Below are positions 17,360 through 25,465 of a DNA stretch of 64,000 nucleotides, one piece after another. The position numbers and the translations under genes were made by a program. The stretch comes from an uncultured Desulfobacter sp. (GTDB taxonomy: Bacteria > Desulfobacterota > Desulfobacteria > Desulfobacterales > Desulfobacteraceae). The notes beneath the pieces are model-generated. The model made no database searches, was not told the origin of the DNA, and saw only the letters and a program-made list of their open reading frames with translations. The stretch's first letter is position 1; every line of letters begins with the position of its first letter. The stretch covers positions 744,001 to 808,000 of the forward strand of contig NZ_OY762229.1 of the NCBI RefSeq assembly GCF_963665355.1, in the 5' to 3' direction.

Positions 17360-17835
17360 ATTTTTACTTCCTGTGACCCTGATGTTTTTAAAAAAATATT
17401 TCCGGATGCAATTTCAATCCTGACAGTACGGTTTATATTTCCCCCGACTTCCTGTTTGTCGATCATCACCTTGTTTCTGAAAAACATTTTTCTTAAAGCC
17501 ATGTAATTTCGTTTGCCTATATTGAAAAATCCGTTCTGATCAAGGATTTCGGCACCGCCTGCTACAAATATTTTTATCCTGGCTTTTTGGGCGCCCAATG
17601 CGTACGCGGTTTTAAATAAGCGGGGAATGCCGGTATCTGCGAACATATAAGGCTTTTGGGTGGCCTTTTCTTTGTCTATGGAGGATTCCGGCAGCATATA
17701 ATGAAGGATCCCTCCAACCCTTGCGACCGGATCATAAATGACCAGGCCTATGCATGATCCAAGAGAGTATGTCACGACATCATCTTCAGGATTATTGCTT
17801 ACTTTCATATCTGCAACGCCGACAATTTGTTTCAT
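17356..17835 (-). CDS. cheD: CheD chemoreceptor glutamine deamidase
   Basis: A 159-residue CheD, which deamidates receptor glutamines and in many species is sequestered by CheC-type phosphatases. The catalytic Cys is in YSLGSCIGLVIYD and the catalytic His in GGILHYMLPES; RLFKTAYALGA and KIFVAGGAEI complete the family pattern. The gene ends in an ATGA overlap with the HDOD gene and begins 35 bases after cheA. Co-occurrence with a CheX-like protein in the same operon fits the known CheC/CheD adaptation system. Confidence 0.93.
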   Translation of the reverse strand: MKQIVGVADMKVSNNPEDDVVTYSLGSCIGLVIYDPVARVGGILHYMLPESSIDKEKATQKPYMFADTGIPRLFKTAYALGAQKARIKIFVAGGAEILDQNGFFNIGKRNYMALRKMFFRNKVMIDKQEVGGNINRTVRIEIASGNIFLKTSGSQEVKI

Positions 17836-17870
17836 ATGTTCATATCCTCATCTCATTAACGCCGCAGGCT

Positions 17871-20396
17871 CTATTTTTCCGAAACAATGGAGAAAACACC
17901 ATGTACATCTAAAATCAGTCCCACCTTTCCGTCCGCCAGAATGGCACCGCCTGCAATACCCTGAATATTATCCATATTCCCGCCGAGATTTTTGATAACA
18001 TACTCGTCTTTACCCAAAAGTTCATCAATGAGAAAAGCGCGTTTCTCCTCTTTGGACTCGACCACCACAACCAGACTCTCTTCAACGGGAGGCATATTAT
18101 CACTCGTCCCATAGATCTCATTCAATCGGACCAGGGGAACCAGGCGACCACGGTCTTTGACCATCTCTCCTTTTCCCTCAACGGTGAAATATTCACCCGG
18201 ACCCGGCCTGAAAGCCTTTTGAATTGCAATGGTTGGAATAACGTATCTTTCATCATCCACCCTGACCAGCATGCCGTCAATTATGGCCAAGGTTAAGGGC
18301 AGACTGATAATAAACCGTGTTCCGCGCCCCTTTTGGGATTCAATATTCAAATGCCCACGAAATTTTTCAATACCCGCCTTAACCACATCCATGCCTACGC
18401 CCCGGCCGGAGACATCGGTAATCTGCTTTGCTGTTGAGAATCCCGGCTCAAGAATCAGACTAAAAACCTGGGCGTCCGTCATCTGTTCGTCTCCGGTAAT
18501 CAACCCGGTGGCGGTCGCCTTTTCAAATATTTTTTCCCGGTCAAGGCCTTTGCCGTCGTCTTCAATCTCAATGACAATATTACCGCCCTTGTGGTAGGCC
18601 CGCAGATCAATGTTTCCCTGCTGGTCTTTATTGCTTTCCTTACGTTCCTGCACTGATTCAATGCCGTGATCACAGGCATTCCTGATCATATGAACCATGG
18701 GTTCATAAAGGGCATCCACGACATTCCTGTCAATCTCAGTGTCTTCACCGGCCATGGAGAGATTGATTTGCTTGCCGGACTTGCGGGACAGATCCCTCAC
18801 CAGGCGGATCATTTTCATAAACGTGGCTTTAATAGGTATCATCCGCATGGACATGGCAATATTCTGCATGTTGTTTACAATCTGTCCCAGTTGTGAAACG
18901 GTCTGGCTTAAAGCAGGATTCTCCATGGTTTGCTGCCGCAGCATAGACTGCGCAATCACAAGCTCTCCGGCATAATCAACAAGGTCATCCAGCTTCTGGG
19001 TGCTGACCTTAACTTGAGAGTCCACTCTTTTTTTAGTTGCAGACTGTTCCATCAGCGCAGACGCAACCTGGGCGGGAGCAACCTTTTGATCTTCGATCAG
19101 GATTTCGCCAAATTTTTTCTCGGGATTTTTTTTCTGTATTTCCAGTGCGTCATCAATGTCCTGGGCCTTAAGATTATTTCTTCGAACCAGAATCTCACCC
19201 AAAGGCTCCTTTTCCCCTTTAGTCAAAGAGATCTGAAGCTTGTTAAGCTTATCCCTTAAAAAATCGACATCGATATGGCCGTCCTCCTGTCGACATCCTT
19301 TGAAGAGGCCTTGTTTTACGCTGTCGATAAGTTTTTTCAGTAAATCAACGGATTCCAGAATGGCATCCGTGGCAGAATGATTAATGATAAAATCACCGCT
19401 TCTGGCACTGTCCAGCAGGTTCTCCGTGGCATGGGAAAGCCGGTTGATTTTTCCCAGAGATAAAAATCCGGAGACCCCTTTGATTGTGTGAAAGGGTCTG
19501 AAAATATCGTTTATGATATCAGTGTTTTCAGGATCCTGCTCCAGTTCAATCAGAGACACTTCAATATTATTAAGGTTATCCTCGGCCTCGGATATGAAAT
19601 CAGTCAAAATTTCGATATCATCGTCTGACAGCTTCTGAAGTATCTTTTCCGATGCGGACTCAGGTTCTTCCAGCTCTGTTGTACTTTCATCGGGACAGTC
19701 ATCGGATTGTTCTGTGGCAACAAGACTTTCTTCAAGGAGTTCAAGTACATCCGAATAGTCGAAGGTAAAAGGCTCTTTTTTCTTTAAATAACTTAATATG
19801 GATTTTAACAGCAAAATGCCTTCTTCAATGGGCTTTGTGGTGCACATCGACCCAAAAGACATATTCTCCAGGTATTTTTTTAATAAATTTGAAATATCGT
19901 AAAAGGATGACGGCTGAATATTTTCAGATCTTTTGATAAGATCCTCGACGTTATGGATTATTTCTTCCATATCAATTTCTTTGCCCGGACAAAAACCGGC
20001 AATGAGCATTGAAAGCTCATTCAATTTCGCCTCTAAATCTTTATATTCACCGTTTTGGGCCTGGCCGTCGGTCTCAAGGGCCTTCCGGTTAACTAATTCT
20101 TTATTTTCCGTGGGGTAGAGGGTATTCAGTTCTTCGCTGAAATTTGAAACAATTATGTCAAGATCTGCCAACAAAGGTCCTTTAGGTTCCGTTTCATTAC
20201 TTACTATGGCATCAATAATGTGTTTGGCCTTCAGAATCTGTTCCGCCTGGGAGTGAAGGCCCTGCTCTTTACACTGGGTGTGTAAGCTTTTGAGAATGGG
20301 CAACATTTTTTTGATGGAGTCCGGCTTGTCAGCGTCGGATAAAATCAATTCTGATGCCAGCCTTTCCGTCATTGCGATTATACTTTCATAAGACAT
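17871..20396 (-). CDS. cheA: CheA-type chemosensory histidine kinase with unusual N-terminus and MshEN-like insert
   Basis: About 841 residues from ATG 20396 (better spaced from GGGA than the ATG at 20402). The first ~255 residues are helical with no histidine Hpt motif. An Hpt domain then follows (about 260-370; FRPFHTIKGVSGFLSL holds the phospho-His). Next come two consecutive ~30-residue units with the pattern LGEILx..AL..Q (PLGEILVRRNNLKAQDIDDA and KFGEILIEDQKVAPAQVASA), resembling the MshEN/GspE-N helical unit. The dimerisation domain (DLVDYAGELVIAQSML), ATPase domain (HMIRNACDHGIE, DVSGRGVGMDVVKAG) and CheW-like domain (RGRLVPLVRLNEIYG) follow. No separate CheY-binding P2 domain is evident. 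It is separated from the upstream receptor gene by a hairpin. Confidence 0.92.
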   Translation of the reverse strand: MSYESIIAMTERLASELILSDADKPDSIKKMLPILKSLHTQCKEQGLHSQAEQILKAKHIIDAIVSNETEPKGPLLADLDIIVSNFSEELNTLYPTENKELVNRKALETDGQAQNGEYKDLEAKLNELSMLIAGFCPGKEIDMEEIIHNVEDLIKRSENIQPSSFYDISNLLKKYLENMSFGSMCTTKPIEEGILLLKSILSYLKKKEPFTFDYSDVLELLEESLVATEQSDDCPDESTTELEEPESASEKILQKLSDDDIEILTDFISEAEDNLNNIEVSLIELEQDPENTDIINDIFRPFHTIKGVSGFLSLGKINRLSHATENLLDSARSGDFIINHSATDAILESVDLLKKLIDSVKQGLFKGCRQEDGHIDVDFLRDKLNKLQISLTKGEKEPLGEILVRRNNLKAQDIDDALEIQKKNPEKKFGEILIEDQKVAPAQVASALMEQSATKKRVDSQVKVSTQKLDDLVDYAGELVIAQSMLRQQTMENPALSQTVSQLGQIVNNMQNIAMSMRMIPIKATFMKMIRLVRDLSRKSGKQINLSMAGEDTEIDRNVVDALYEPMVHMIRNACDHGIESVQERKESNKDQQGNIDLRAYHKGGNIVIEIEDDGKGLDREKIFEKATATGLITGDEQMTDAQVFSLILEPGFSTAKQITDVSGRGVGMDVVKAGIEKFRGHLNIESQKGRGTRFIISLPLTLAIIDGMLVRVDDERYVIPTIAIQKAFRPGPGEYFTVEGKGEMVKDRGRLVPLVRLNEIYGTSDNMPPVEESLVVVVESKEEKRAFLIDELLGKDEYVIKNLGGNMDNIQGIAGGAILADGKVGLILDVHGVFSIVSEK

Positions 20397-20444
20397 TGGC
20401 ATTTCCCAATTTTAAAGTTCTTGAAAGAATAATAAGAATACTGC

Positions 20445-20485
20445 CCGGCACAGGGCTTGAACAATTCGTTTCAACCCTGTGCCGG
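20445..20485 (-). terminator. Hairpin between receptor gene and cheA
   Basis: CCGGCACAGGG (20445-20455) pairs perfectly with CCCTGTGCCGG (20475-20485), and TTGAA/TTCAA can extend the stem inward. On the minus strand it follows the receptor stop by 19 bases and precedes an AT-rich run without a clean U-tract. It may be a partial terminator or an RNA-stability element that sets the receptor:CheA ratio within one operon. Confidence 0.5.
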
Positions 20486-20504
20486 AACAGTTCTCTATTA
20501 CATA

Positions 20505-22841
20505 TTAAAAGTCTTCAAACGTTTCGTCTTCATCAAATGGAATGATCTGATCCGGACGGGCTGAATTAAAATGGTGATCTGTGCGCTTTACCTTAGCTTT
20601 AACCTTGCCTGGTATTTGTTTGGGGACAGGCTTGCCTGCATGGTAAGTTCCCATGACCTGGGTGGAATTTTTGCTGCCGGAAACCAGCATGATCAAATTG
20701 TCCACATACTCCTTGAGCTGCTCGGCCTGGGCGCTCATCTCCTCTGCGGCAGATGCGGATTCTTCGGCATTTGCGGCATTTTGCTGAACAACACGATCCA
20801 TTTCACTGATGGCATTGTTCACCTCTTCGATGCCATTGGACTGCTCGGTTGATGCCACGGAAATTTCAGCGATCAGGGCACCCACTTTGGCCGAACTCTC
20901 TGCCACTTTGGAAAAGGCCTCACTGGTTGAAGAAACGATATCGGAACCATCATTGACCTTTTTCACCGTGTCTTCTATAAGTGCTGCTGTATCTTTGGCG
21001 GCATTGGCCGCCCGCATGGCCAGGTTTCTGACTTCATCGGCCACTACCGCAAAGCCGGCTCCGGCCTCGCCGGCCCGGGCCGCTTCTACGGCCGCGTTCA
21101 AGGCCAGCAGGTTTGTTTGAAATGCGATTTCATCAATGGTTTTTATAATTTTTGATGTTTCTTCCGAGGCTTTGGAAATTTCTTCCATGGAGCTGGTTAG
21201 TTCTCCCATGGATTGGCCGGCGGTCTTCACAACCGCATTGGCGTCTTTCATCAGCCCATCGGCATGGGTTGCATTCTGGGCGTTTTTCTTGGTCATTGAG
21301 GACATCTCCTCCATGGATGAAGAGGTCTCTTCAATGGAGGCGGCCTGCTGGGACGCCCCTTCAGCCATGGATTGGCTGGAGGAAGAGACCTGCCCGGATG
21401 CCGAAGCCACCTGGACGGCACCTTCGTTAAGCCCGGCAATGATTTTGTTGATGGGCTTGGTAATGCTGCGTGTAATAAAAAATGCGGAAAAAATACCGAC
21501 GATAAGCGCAACGATCAGGCCAGCAATCATGAAAACGGAAGATCTTGAAAGCGCTTTCTCAGCGTCCTGGGCAATTGTGTCTGTTGCACTCATTCCCGCA
21601 TTTGCCATGGTTGTACAGGCATCGCCAACTTCGTGGCCGGCAATCCGGCGTTGGGCCGCTATATCCTGCATTGTGAGCCAGTTATGAAGAAAATCGTTCA
21701 TGGCTGTCTGATATTCCTGCCCGGCGGCTTTAATCTCTTCAATCCGCCTCAAATCCTCAGGAAGCCGTGTAATTTTTTCCAACTCCTCAAATTTTCGATC
21801 TATTATCGGGAAATTTTTTAACGCGTTTTTAATGACTTCAGGGCTGCGTAATGCCTGGGATTTGAATGCACCGATGCGGGTTTCATTTCCAAGGGTGATA
21901 ATATCGTTTACCAGTGTGATTTTCGCGTTTCTTTCAAGCATGTCCCTGTTCAGCTTTTCGTGCTGTCCTTCAAGAAAAGCATCGCAGTTTGATACATAGA
22001 TGCCGGCACTTTCATCCATCTGATCCAGGTACTTATTCAACTCTTTTTTGTCTGTGGACCGGTCCTGATTAAACGCATTCATAAATTGCTTGATGGCTTT
22101 CTGGTAAGTTTGTGCTGCGGACTGAATGGCTTTCAGTCTTTGAATATCTGCGCTGTCCCGTATCATAGACCTTAAATCATTTATGGGTTCGGCAACAGTA
22201 TCCAGTTGGGACATCGCTTTTTCCATAAGCCTTGGATCATTGGCTGCCTGGGCTTTAAAGTTGGTCACCCTGAAGCTGGAACCGATATGGACCAGGTCTG
22301 TGGCCAGTTTAATCTTTTGCTGACGCTGTTCCAGGTCTGTTTTGAATTTTGCGTTTTGGCCGGTTAAAAAATCAGCTGAATTTGACATGTACTTTCGGGC
22401 TGACTCGTCTAGTGTCTGCCTGTTGGCAGCAAGCTTGGCGATGGTATCAACGGTCTGCTTCATTAAAGTTTTATAGGTCTCAACAGCCTTGGAGGCGGTG
22501 TCAACCTGGGCTTTAAGCGCTTTTAAATTCTGGGCGGTCTCTGCGAGTTCACGCGTTTTTTGCAGGGCCGCATCCACAGACCCCATTGCGGCTTCTCCCT
22601 GTTGATAATACGTTGGATCTTCCGTATGCCCATATCCTCTCATTGCATACATGACCTGCTTGGCCGCATTGTTTAATTCCATGGCAATGGCAACTTCGGG
22701 TATATACTCATCTGCCAGCATGGTGCTTTTTGTCCCTACGCCTCGCATATTCACAATAGCCATTAAACCAAGGGCAATGGCAATGACAATCAGCACTGCA
22801 AATCCATATGTAATTTTTAATCCCAGACTTAAGTTTTTCAT
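20505..22841 (-). CDS. Methyl-accepting chemotaxis protein with duplicated helical (HBM-like) sensor
   Basis: 778 residues from ATG 22841 (GGAG upstream; a TTG two codons earlier is less likely). It has an N-terminal membrane helix (about 8-30) and a ~400-residue periplasmic helical sensor. The sensor contains an internal duplication: [16 protein letters not shown] (near 150) and [16 protein letters not shown] (near 285) are each followed by KI-x-L and FK-x-QA. This fits a helical bimodular-type sensor. A second membrane helix ([20 protein letters not shown]), HAMP and signalling domain with hairpin tip [20 protein letters not shown] follow. The tail is proline/basic and ends [12 protein letters not shown]. 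It is first of the core signalling proteins after CheW in the operon. Ligand unknown. Confidence 0.92.
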   Translation of the reverse strand: MKNLSLGLKITYGFAVLIVIAIALGLMAIVNMRGVGTKSTMLADEYIPEVAIAMELNNAAKQVMYAMRGYGHTEDPTYYQQGEAAMGSVDAALQKTRELAETAQNLKALKAQVDTASKAVETYKTLMKQTVDTIAKLAANRQTLDESARKYMSNSADFLTGQNAKFKTDLEQRQQKIKLATDLVHIGSSFRVTNFKAQAANDPRLMEKAMSQLDTVAEPINDLRSMIRDSADIQRLKAIQSAAQTYQKAIKQFMNAFNQDRSTDKKELNKYLDQMDESAGIYVSNCDAFLEGQHEKLNRDMLERNAKITLVNDIITLGNETRIGAFKSQALRSPEVIKNALKNFPIIDRKFEELEKITRLPEDLRRIEEIKAAGQEYQTAMNDFLHNWLTMQDIAAQRRIAGHEVGDACTTMANAGMSATDTIAQDAEKALSRSSVFMIAGLIVALIVGIFSAFFITRSITKPINKIIAGLNEGAVQVASASGQVSSSSQSMAEGASQQAASIEETSSSMEEMSSMTKKNAQNATHADGLMKDANAVVKTAGQSMGELTSSMEEISKASEETSKIIKTIDEIAFQTNLLALNAAVEAARAGEAGAGFAVVADEVRNLAMRAANAAKDTAALIEDTVKKVNDGSDIVSSTSEAFSKVAESSAKVGALIAEISVASTEQSNGIEEVNNAISEMDRVVQQNAANAEESASAAEEMSAQAEQLKEYVDNLIMLVSGSKNSTQVMGTYHAGKPVPKQIPGKVKAKVKRTDHHFNSARPDQIIPFDEDETFEDF

Positions 22842-22871
22842 CTTCAACTCCTTTATTGTTTGAATCCGTAT

Positions 22872-23384
22872 TTATGATGCATGTTGGATGGTGGCCATTT
22901 CGCTCGAAGAAAGGACCTTGTCTATATTCAACAAAATTTTAACCGTCCCCTCCTGTTTGGCCATGCCCAGGATATACCGTGTATCCAGTTTGGTACCGAA
23001 CGCCGGGGTTTCCTCGATTTCATCCTCTTTTATGTTTAAAACCTCGGAGACGGTATCCACCACGATGCCGATCAATACAGTGGACTGTGACGCGTCAATT
23101 TCAACGACGATGATGCAGGTTCTGTCATTATAAGAAATCGATTTCATGTCGAACTTTGAGCGAAGATCAATGACCGGAATTACTTTTCCCCTCAAATTTA
23201 TAACACCTTTGACAAAATCCGGCGTTCTGGGAACAGACGTAATCGGCAACATACCGATTATTTCTTTGACTTTGAGAATGCCGATTCCATACTCCTCCGA
23301 CTCTAACAAGAAAGTCAGATACTTACCTGTTTTAATTGTCATGTCGGCCACTGCTTTATTCATGCTGTCAACATGATCAGCCAT
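22872..23384 (-). CDS. cheW: CheW coupling protein
   Basis: This 170-residue CheW links receptors to CheA. Characteristic motifs: YLTFLLESEEYGIGILKVKE, VPRTPDFVKGVINLRGKVIP, and DLRSKF. GGAGG lies just before the ATG, inside the 3' end of the upstream gene, which it overlaps by 8 bases. The first ~18 residues precede the CheW fold. Confidence 0.93.
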   Translation of the reverse strand: MADHVDSMNKAVADMTIKTGKYLTFLLESEEYGIGILKVKEIIGMLPITSVPRTPDFVKGVINLRGKVIPVIDLRSKFDMKSISYNDRTCIIVVEIDASQSTVLIGIVVDTVSEVLNIKEDEIEETPAFGTKLDTRYILGMAKQEGTVKILLNIDKVLSSSEMATIQHAS

Positions 23385-23796
23385 TCCGTCCTCCTTTGAT
23401 TTTAAATTTTATATTACTTACCATTTTGTTTAGTATTAAAAGGATGTCGTTGTAGTCACGTTTCGTATGTGTCATATATCGCGGATACAACCTGATGGCC
23501 TCGGGGGCCGTATCATCGATGCTGCTGTCAAGAATTAAAATGATCAAACGATCTTTCAATTTTTCCTTCAACTGGTAAATTTGGCTCAACTCGTGCTGGC
23601 TTCTGGCGACCACCAGCACGACACAAAGTCCGTAGAGCAGTGATGTAAGATGATCAGACAATTCGACCGTAGTACTGCAATACAGGATTCTCTCCTTGGG
23701 GAAACATTGCAGACTTAAACCTGATAAATTTTTATAATGCTCATCAAATTTTGAAGAAAAAAAGACAAGCTTGATATCGTCATGGGTCTCACACAT
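23377..23796 (-). CDS. Unknown protein, possibly a degenerate receiver domain
   Basis: I do not recognise this 139-residue protein by family. The alternation of hydrophobic strands and amphipathic helices (DIKLVFFSSKF, YGLCVVLVVARSQHELSQI, KDRLIILILDSSIDD, DYNDILLILNKMVSNI) is like a CheY fold. The acidic pair, phospho-acceptor Asp and KP lysine of real receivers are absent. It is the first gene of the chemosensory operon and overlaps cheW by 8 bases, so it is likely made with it. A pseudo-receiver role is inference only. Confidence 0.6.
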   Translation of the reverse strand: MCETHDDIKLVFFSSKFDEHYKNLSGLSLQCFPKERILYCSTTVELSDHLTSLLYGLCVVLVVARSQHELSQIYQLKEKLKDRLIILILDSSIDDTAPEAIRLYPRYMTHTKRDYNDILLILNKMVSNIKFKIKGGRNG

Positions 23797-23856
23797 AAAT
23801 TTGCCAGTCCTTAAAATTATAAATTTGAATTAGTTGGCCAATTTATAAACGTATAT

Positions 23857-23873
23857 AACAAGTTTTGTGCCAA
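23857..23873 (-). promoter_or_regulatory. Sigma54-type promoter candidate for the chemosensory operon
   Basis: Minus-strand TTGGCACAAAACTTGTT matches YTGGCAC-N5-TTGCW in spacing and in the whole -24 element; the only clear mismatch is T for C in the -12 element. The implied start site is about 50 bases upstream of the first gene. A sigma54 activator gene ends 147 bases away on the upstream side. Confidence 0.5.
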
Positions 23874-23962
23874 GCAACAGAATTGCGACAAAATCAGTTT
23901 AATATCAGTGTGTTGAATACAACTTGAGAAGGTTTTGCAACAAGAATTAGGTCAAAAATAAA

Positions 23963-23979
23963 AGCAACAAATGTGTCAA
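23963..23979 (-). promoter_or_regulatory. Second, weaker sigma54-like site
   Basis: Minus-strand TTGACACATTTGTTGCT has a perfect -12 element (TTGCT) at the right spacing but GA instead of GG in the -24 element. It lies 106 bases upstream of the better candidate. Several TGTTGC-type words occur between the two and could be activator half-sites. Confidence 0.25.
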
Positions 23980-24019
23980 AAATGAGATTCGTACCAATAA
24001 TGGGACAGAGAGGATGGAA

Positions 24020-25438
24020 TTACGCAGAGATATTATGCTTTTTTAATTTCCTGTACAGAACTGTTCTGGAGAGACCTGTTCTTTCCAAAAGGCGCTGAAT
24101 ATCACCGTGGCTGTCTGAATAAAAAAATTCAAGATATTTCTTTTCAGCTTCATTCATGAAATCAGTATGGGGCAATGATTCAGCCTGAATAAAAATATTC
24201 GATTCTGCAGGCTGCTCTTCAGGTTTTTGAGGTGTTTGTAATGTAGAAATTTTTGAACGAACGATCAGGGCCCGCAGTTTGGCAGGAAGATGAAAAGGAT
24301 GCAAAGTATCCTCAAACAGAGCACTGGTGACACTTGTTTCCACCACATTGATTAATTCCCTGACATTACCCGGCCAATTATATTGTTCCAGGGCGTTCAT
24401 AAAATCCGGGGAAACATTTTTTTCGCTTGTTTTATGTGTTTTACAACTTTTTTTGATTTGATCAAGGGCGATAAGCGGAATATCCCCCTTCCGAGTTACC
24501 AAGGCCGGCAAGTGCAAAACAAAATTTTTCAGCCGGAATAACAGGTCAGCCCTGAATAATTTGTCAGATACCATTTGATCAAGATTTTTATTTGTCGCGC
24601 AGATCACTCTGAAATCACTGTAAATCTCTTTTTCGCTGCCGACCGGACGAAATTTTTTTTCCTGAAGCACCCTTAAAAATGAAGACTGAATCATTTCCGG
24701 CAACTCCGCCACCTCATCTAAAAACAGAGAACCGCCATTGGCAAGCAGTACAAGACCTTTCCTTTTTCTGTCCGCACCGGTAAATGCACCTTTTTCATGT
24801 CCAAAAAGAACACTTTCGATTAAATTTTCAGACAGAACGCTGCAATCCACCACAATAAACTCACCATTTCGCCTGGCACTGTTATTATGAATTGCCTTTG
24901 CAAAAAGTTCTTTACCCGTGCCCGTGTCTCCGGTGATCAACACATTGGCATCACTGTTTGTAATTTGGGCCGCATGGCTGATGCACTGCCGCATAACATG
25001 ACTTTGGGCAATGATATTAGGCGCTTCAAATAAATTGTTTTGTGCGGCCTTGATCTTTTGCTCCTGATACTGAAGTGCTCTTAGAGTCTGCAACCGGATA
25101 TCTTTGGGAGAAGCAGGCTTTTGCAGATAATCCCAGGCACCGCTTTCGATGGCATACTGTGCACCGTCAGGGTCAGAATATGCGGTCATAATTATAACCT
25201 GGGGAGAACTGGCGCAGGCAACAATTTCTTTTATGGCCTCTACACCATTGCCGTCCGGCAAGTTGACATCCAGAAAAACGAGATGAAAATCATTTGTTTC
25301 CAATTTTTGAAAGGCATCTTTCAAGTTGTATGAAACAACCGTGTGCAGATTCAGCTTTTCAAGAATCTTAACCATTGAATAAGCCACACCCTCATCATCA
25401 TCAACAATTAATATTCGGCCTTGCTTTGGATTATCCAT
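24020..25438 (-). CDS. NtrC-family sigma54-dependent response regulator
   Basis: A 472-residue enhancer-binding protein. The N-terminal receiver (about 8-120) has VDDDEGVAY, VFLDVNLPDGNGVEAI and YLQKPASPKDI. The AAA+ domain (about 145-365) has Walker A GDTGTGKELFAKAIH, the sigma54 contact loop GAFTGADRK, and Walker B GGSLFLDEVAELPE. A C-terminal Fis-type helix-turn-helix (GDIQRLLERTGLSRTVLYRK) completes it. It follows the PocR hybrid kinase by 27 bases, so the two probably form a two-component pair. Its position next to a sigma54-like promoter suggests the downstream chemosensory operon as target (inference). Confidence 0.92.
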   Translation of the reverse strand: MDNPKQGRILIVDDDEGVAYSMVKILEKLNLHTVVSYNLKDAFQKLETNDFHLVFLDVNLPDGNGVEAIKEIVACASSPQVIIMTAYSDPDGAQYAIESGAWDYLQKPASPKDIRLQTLRALQYQEQKIKAAQNNLFEAPNIIAQSHVMRQCISHAAQITNSDANVLITGDTGTGKELFAKAIHNNSARRNGEFIVVDCSVLSENLIESVLFGHEKGAFTGADRKRKGLVLLANGGSLFLDEVAELPEMIQSSFLRVLQEKKFRPVGSEKEIYSDFRVICATNKNLDQMVSDKLFRADLLFRLKNFVLHLPALVTRKGDIPLIALDQIKKSCKTHKTSEKNVSPDFMNALEQYNWPGNVRELINVVETSVTSALFEDTLHPFHLPAKLRALIVRSKISTLQTPQKPEEQPAESNIFIQAESLPHTDFMNEAEKKYLEFFYSDSHGDIQRLLERTGLSRTVLYRKLKKHNISA

Positions 25439-25465
25439 AAAACCCGATACCCATTCTATTTCTTT

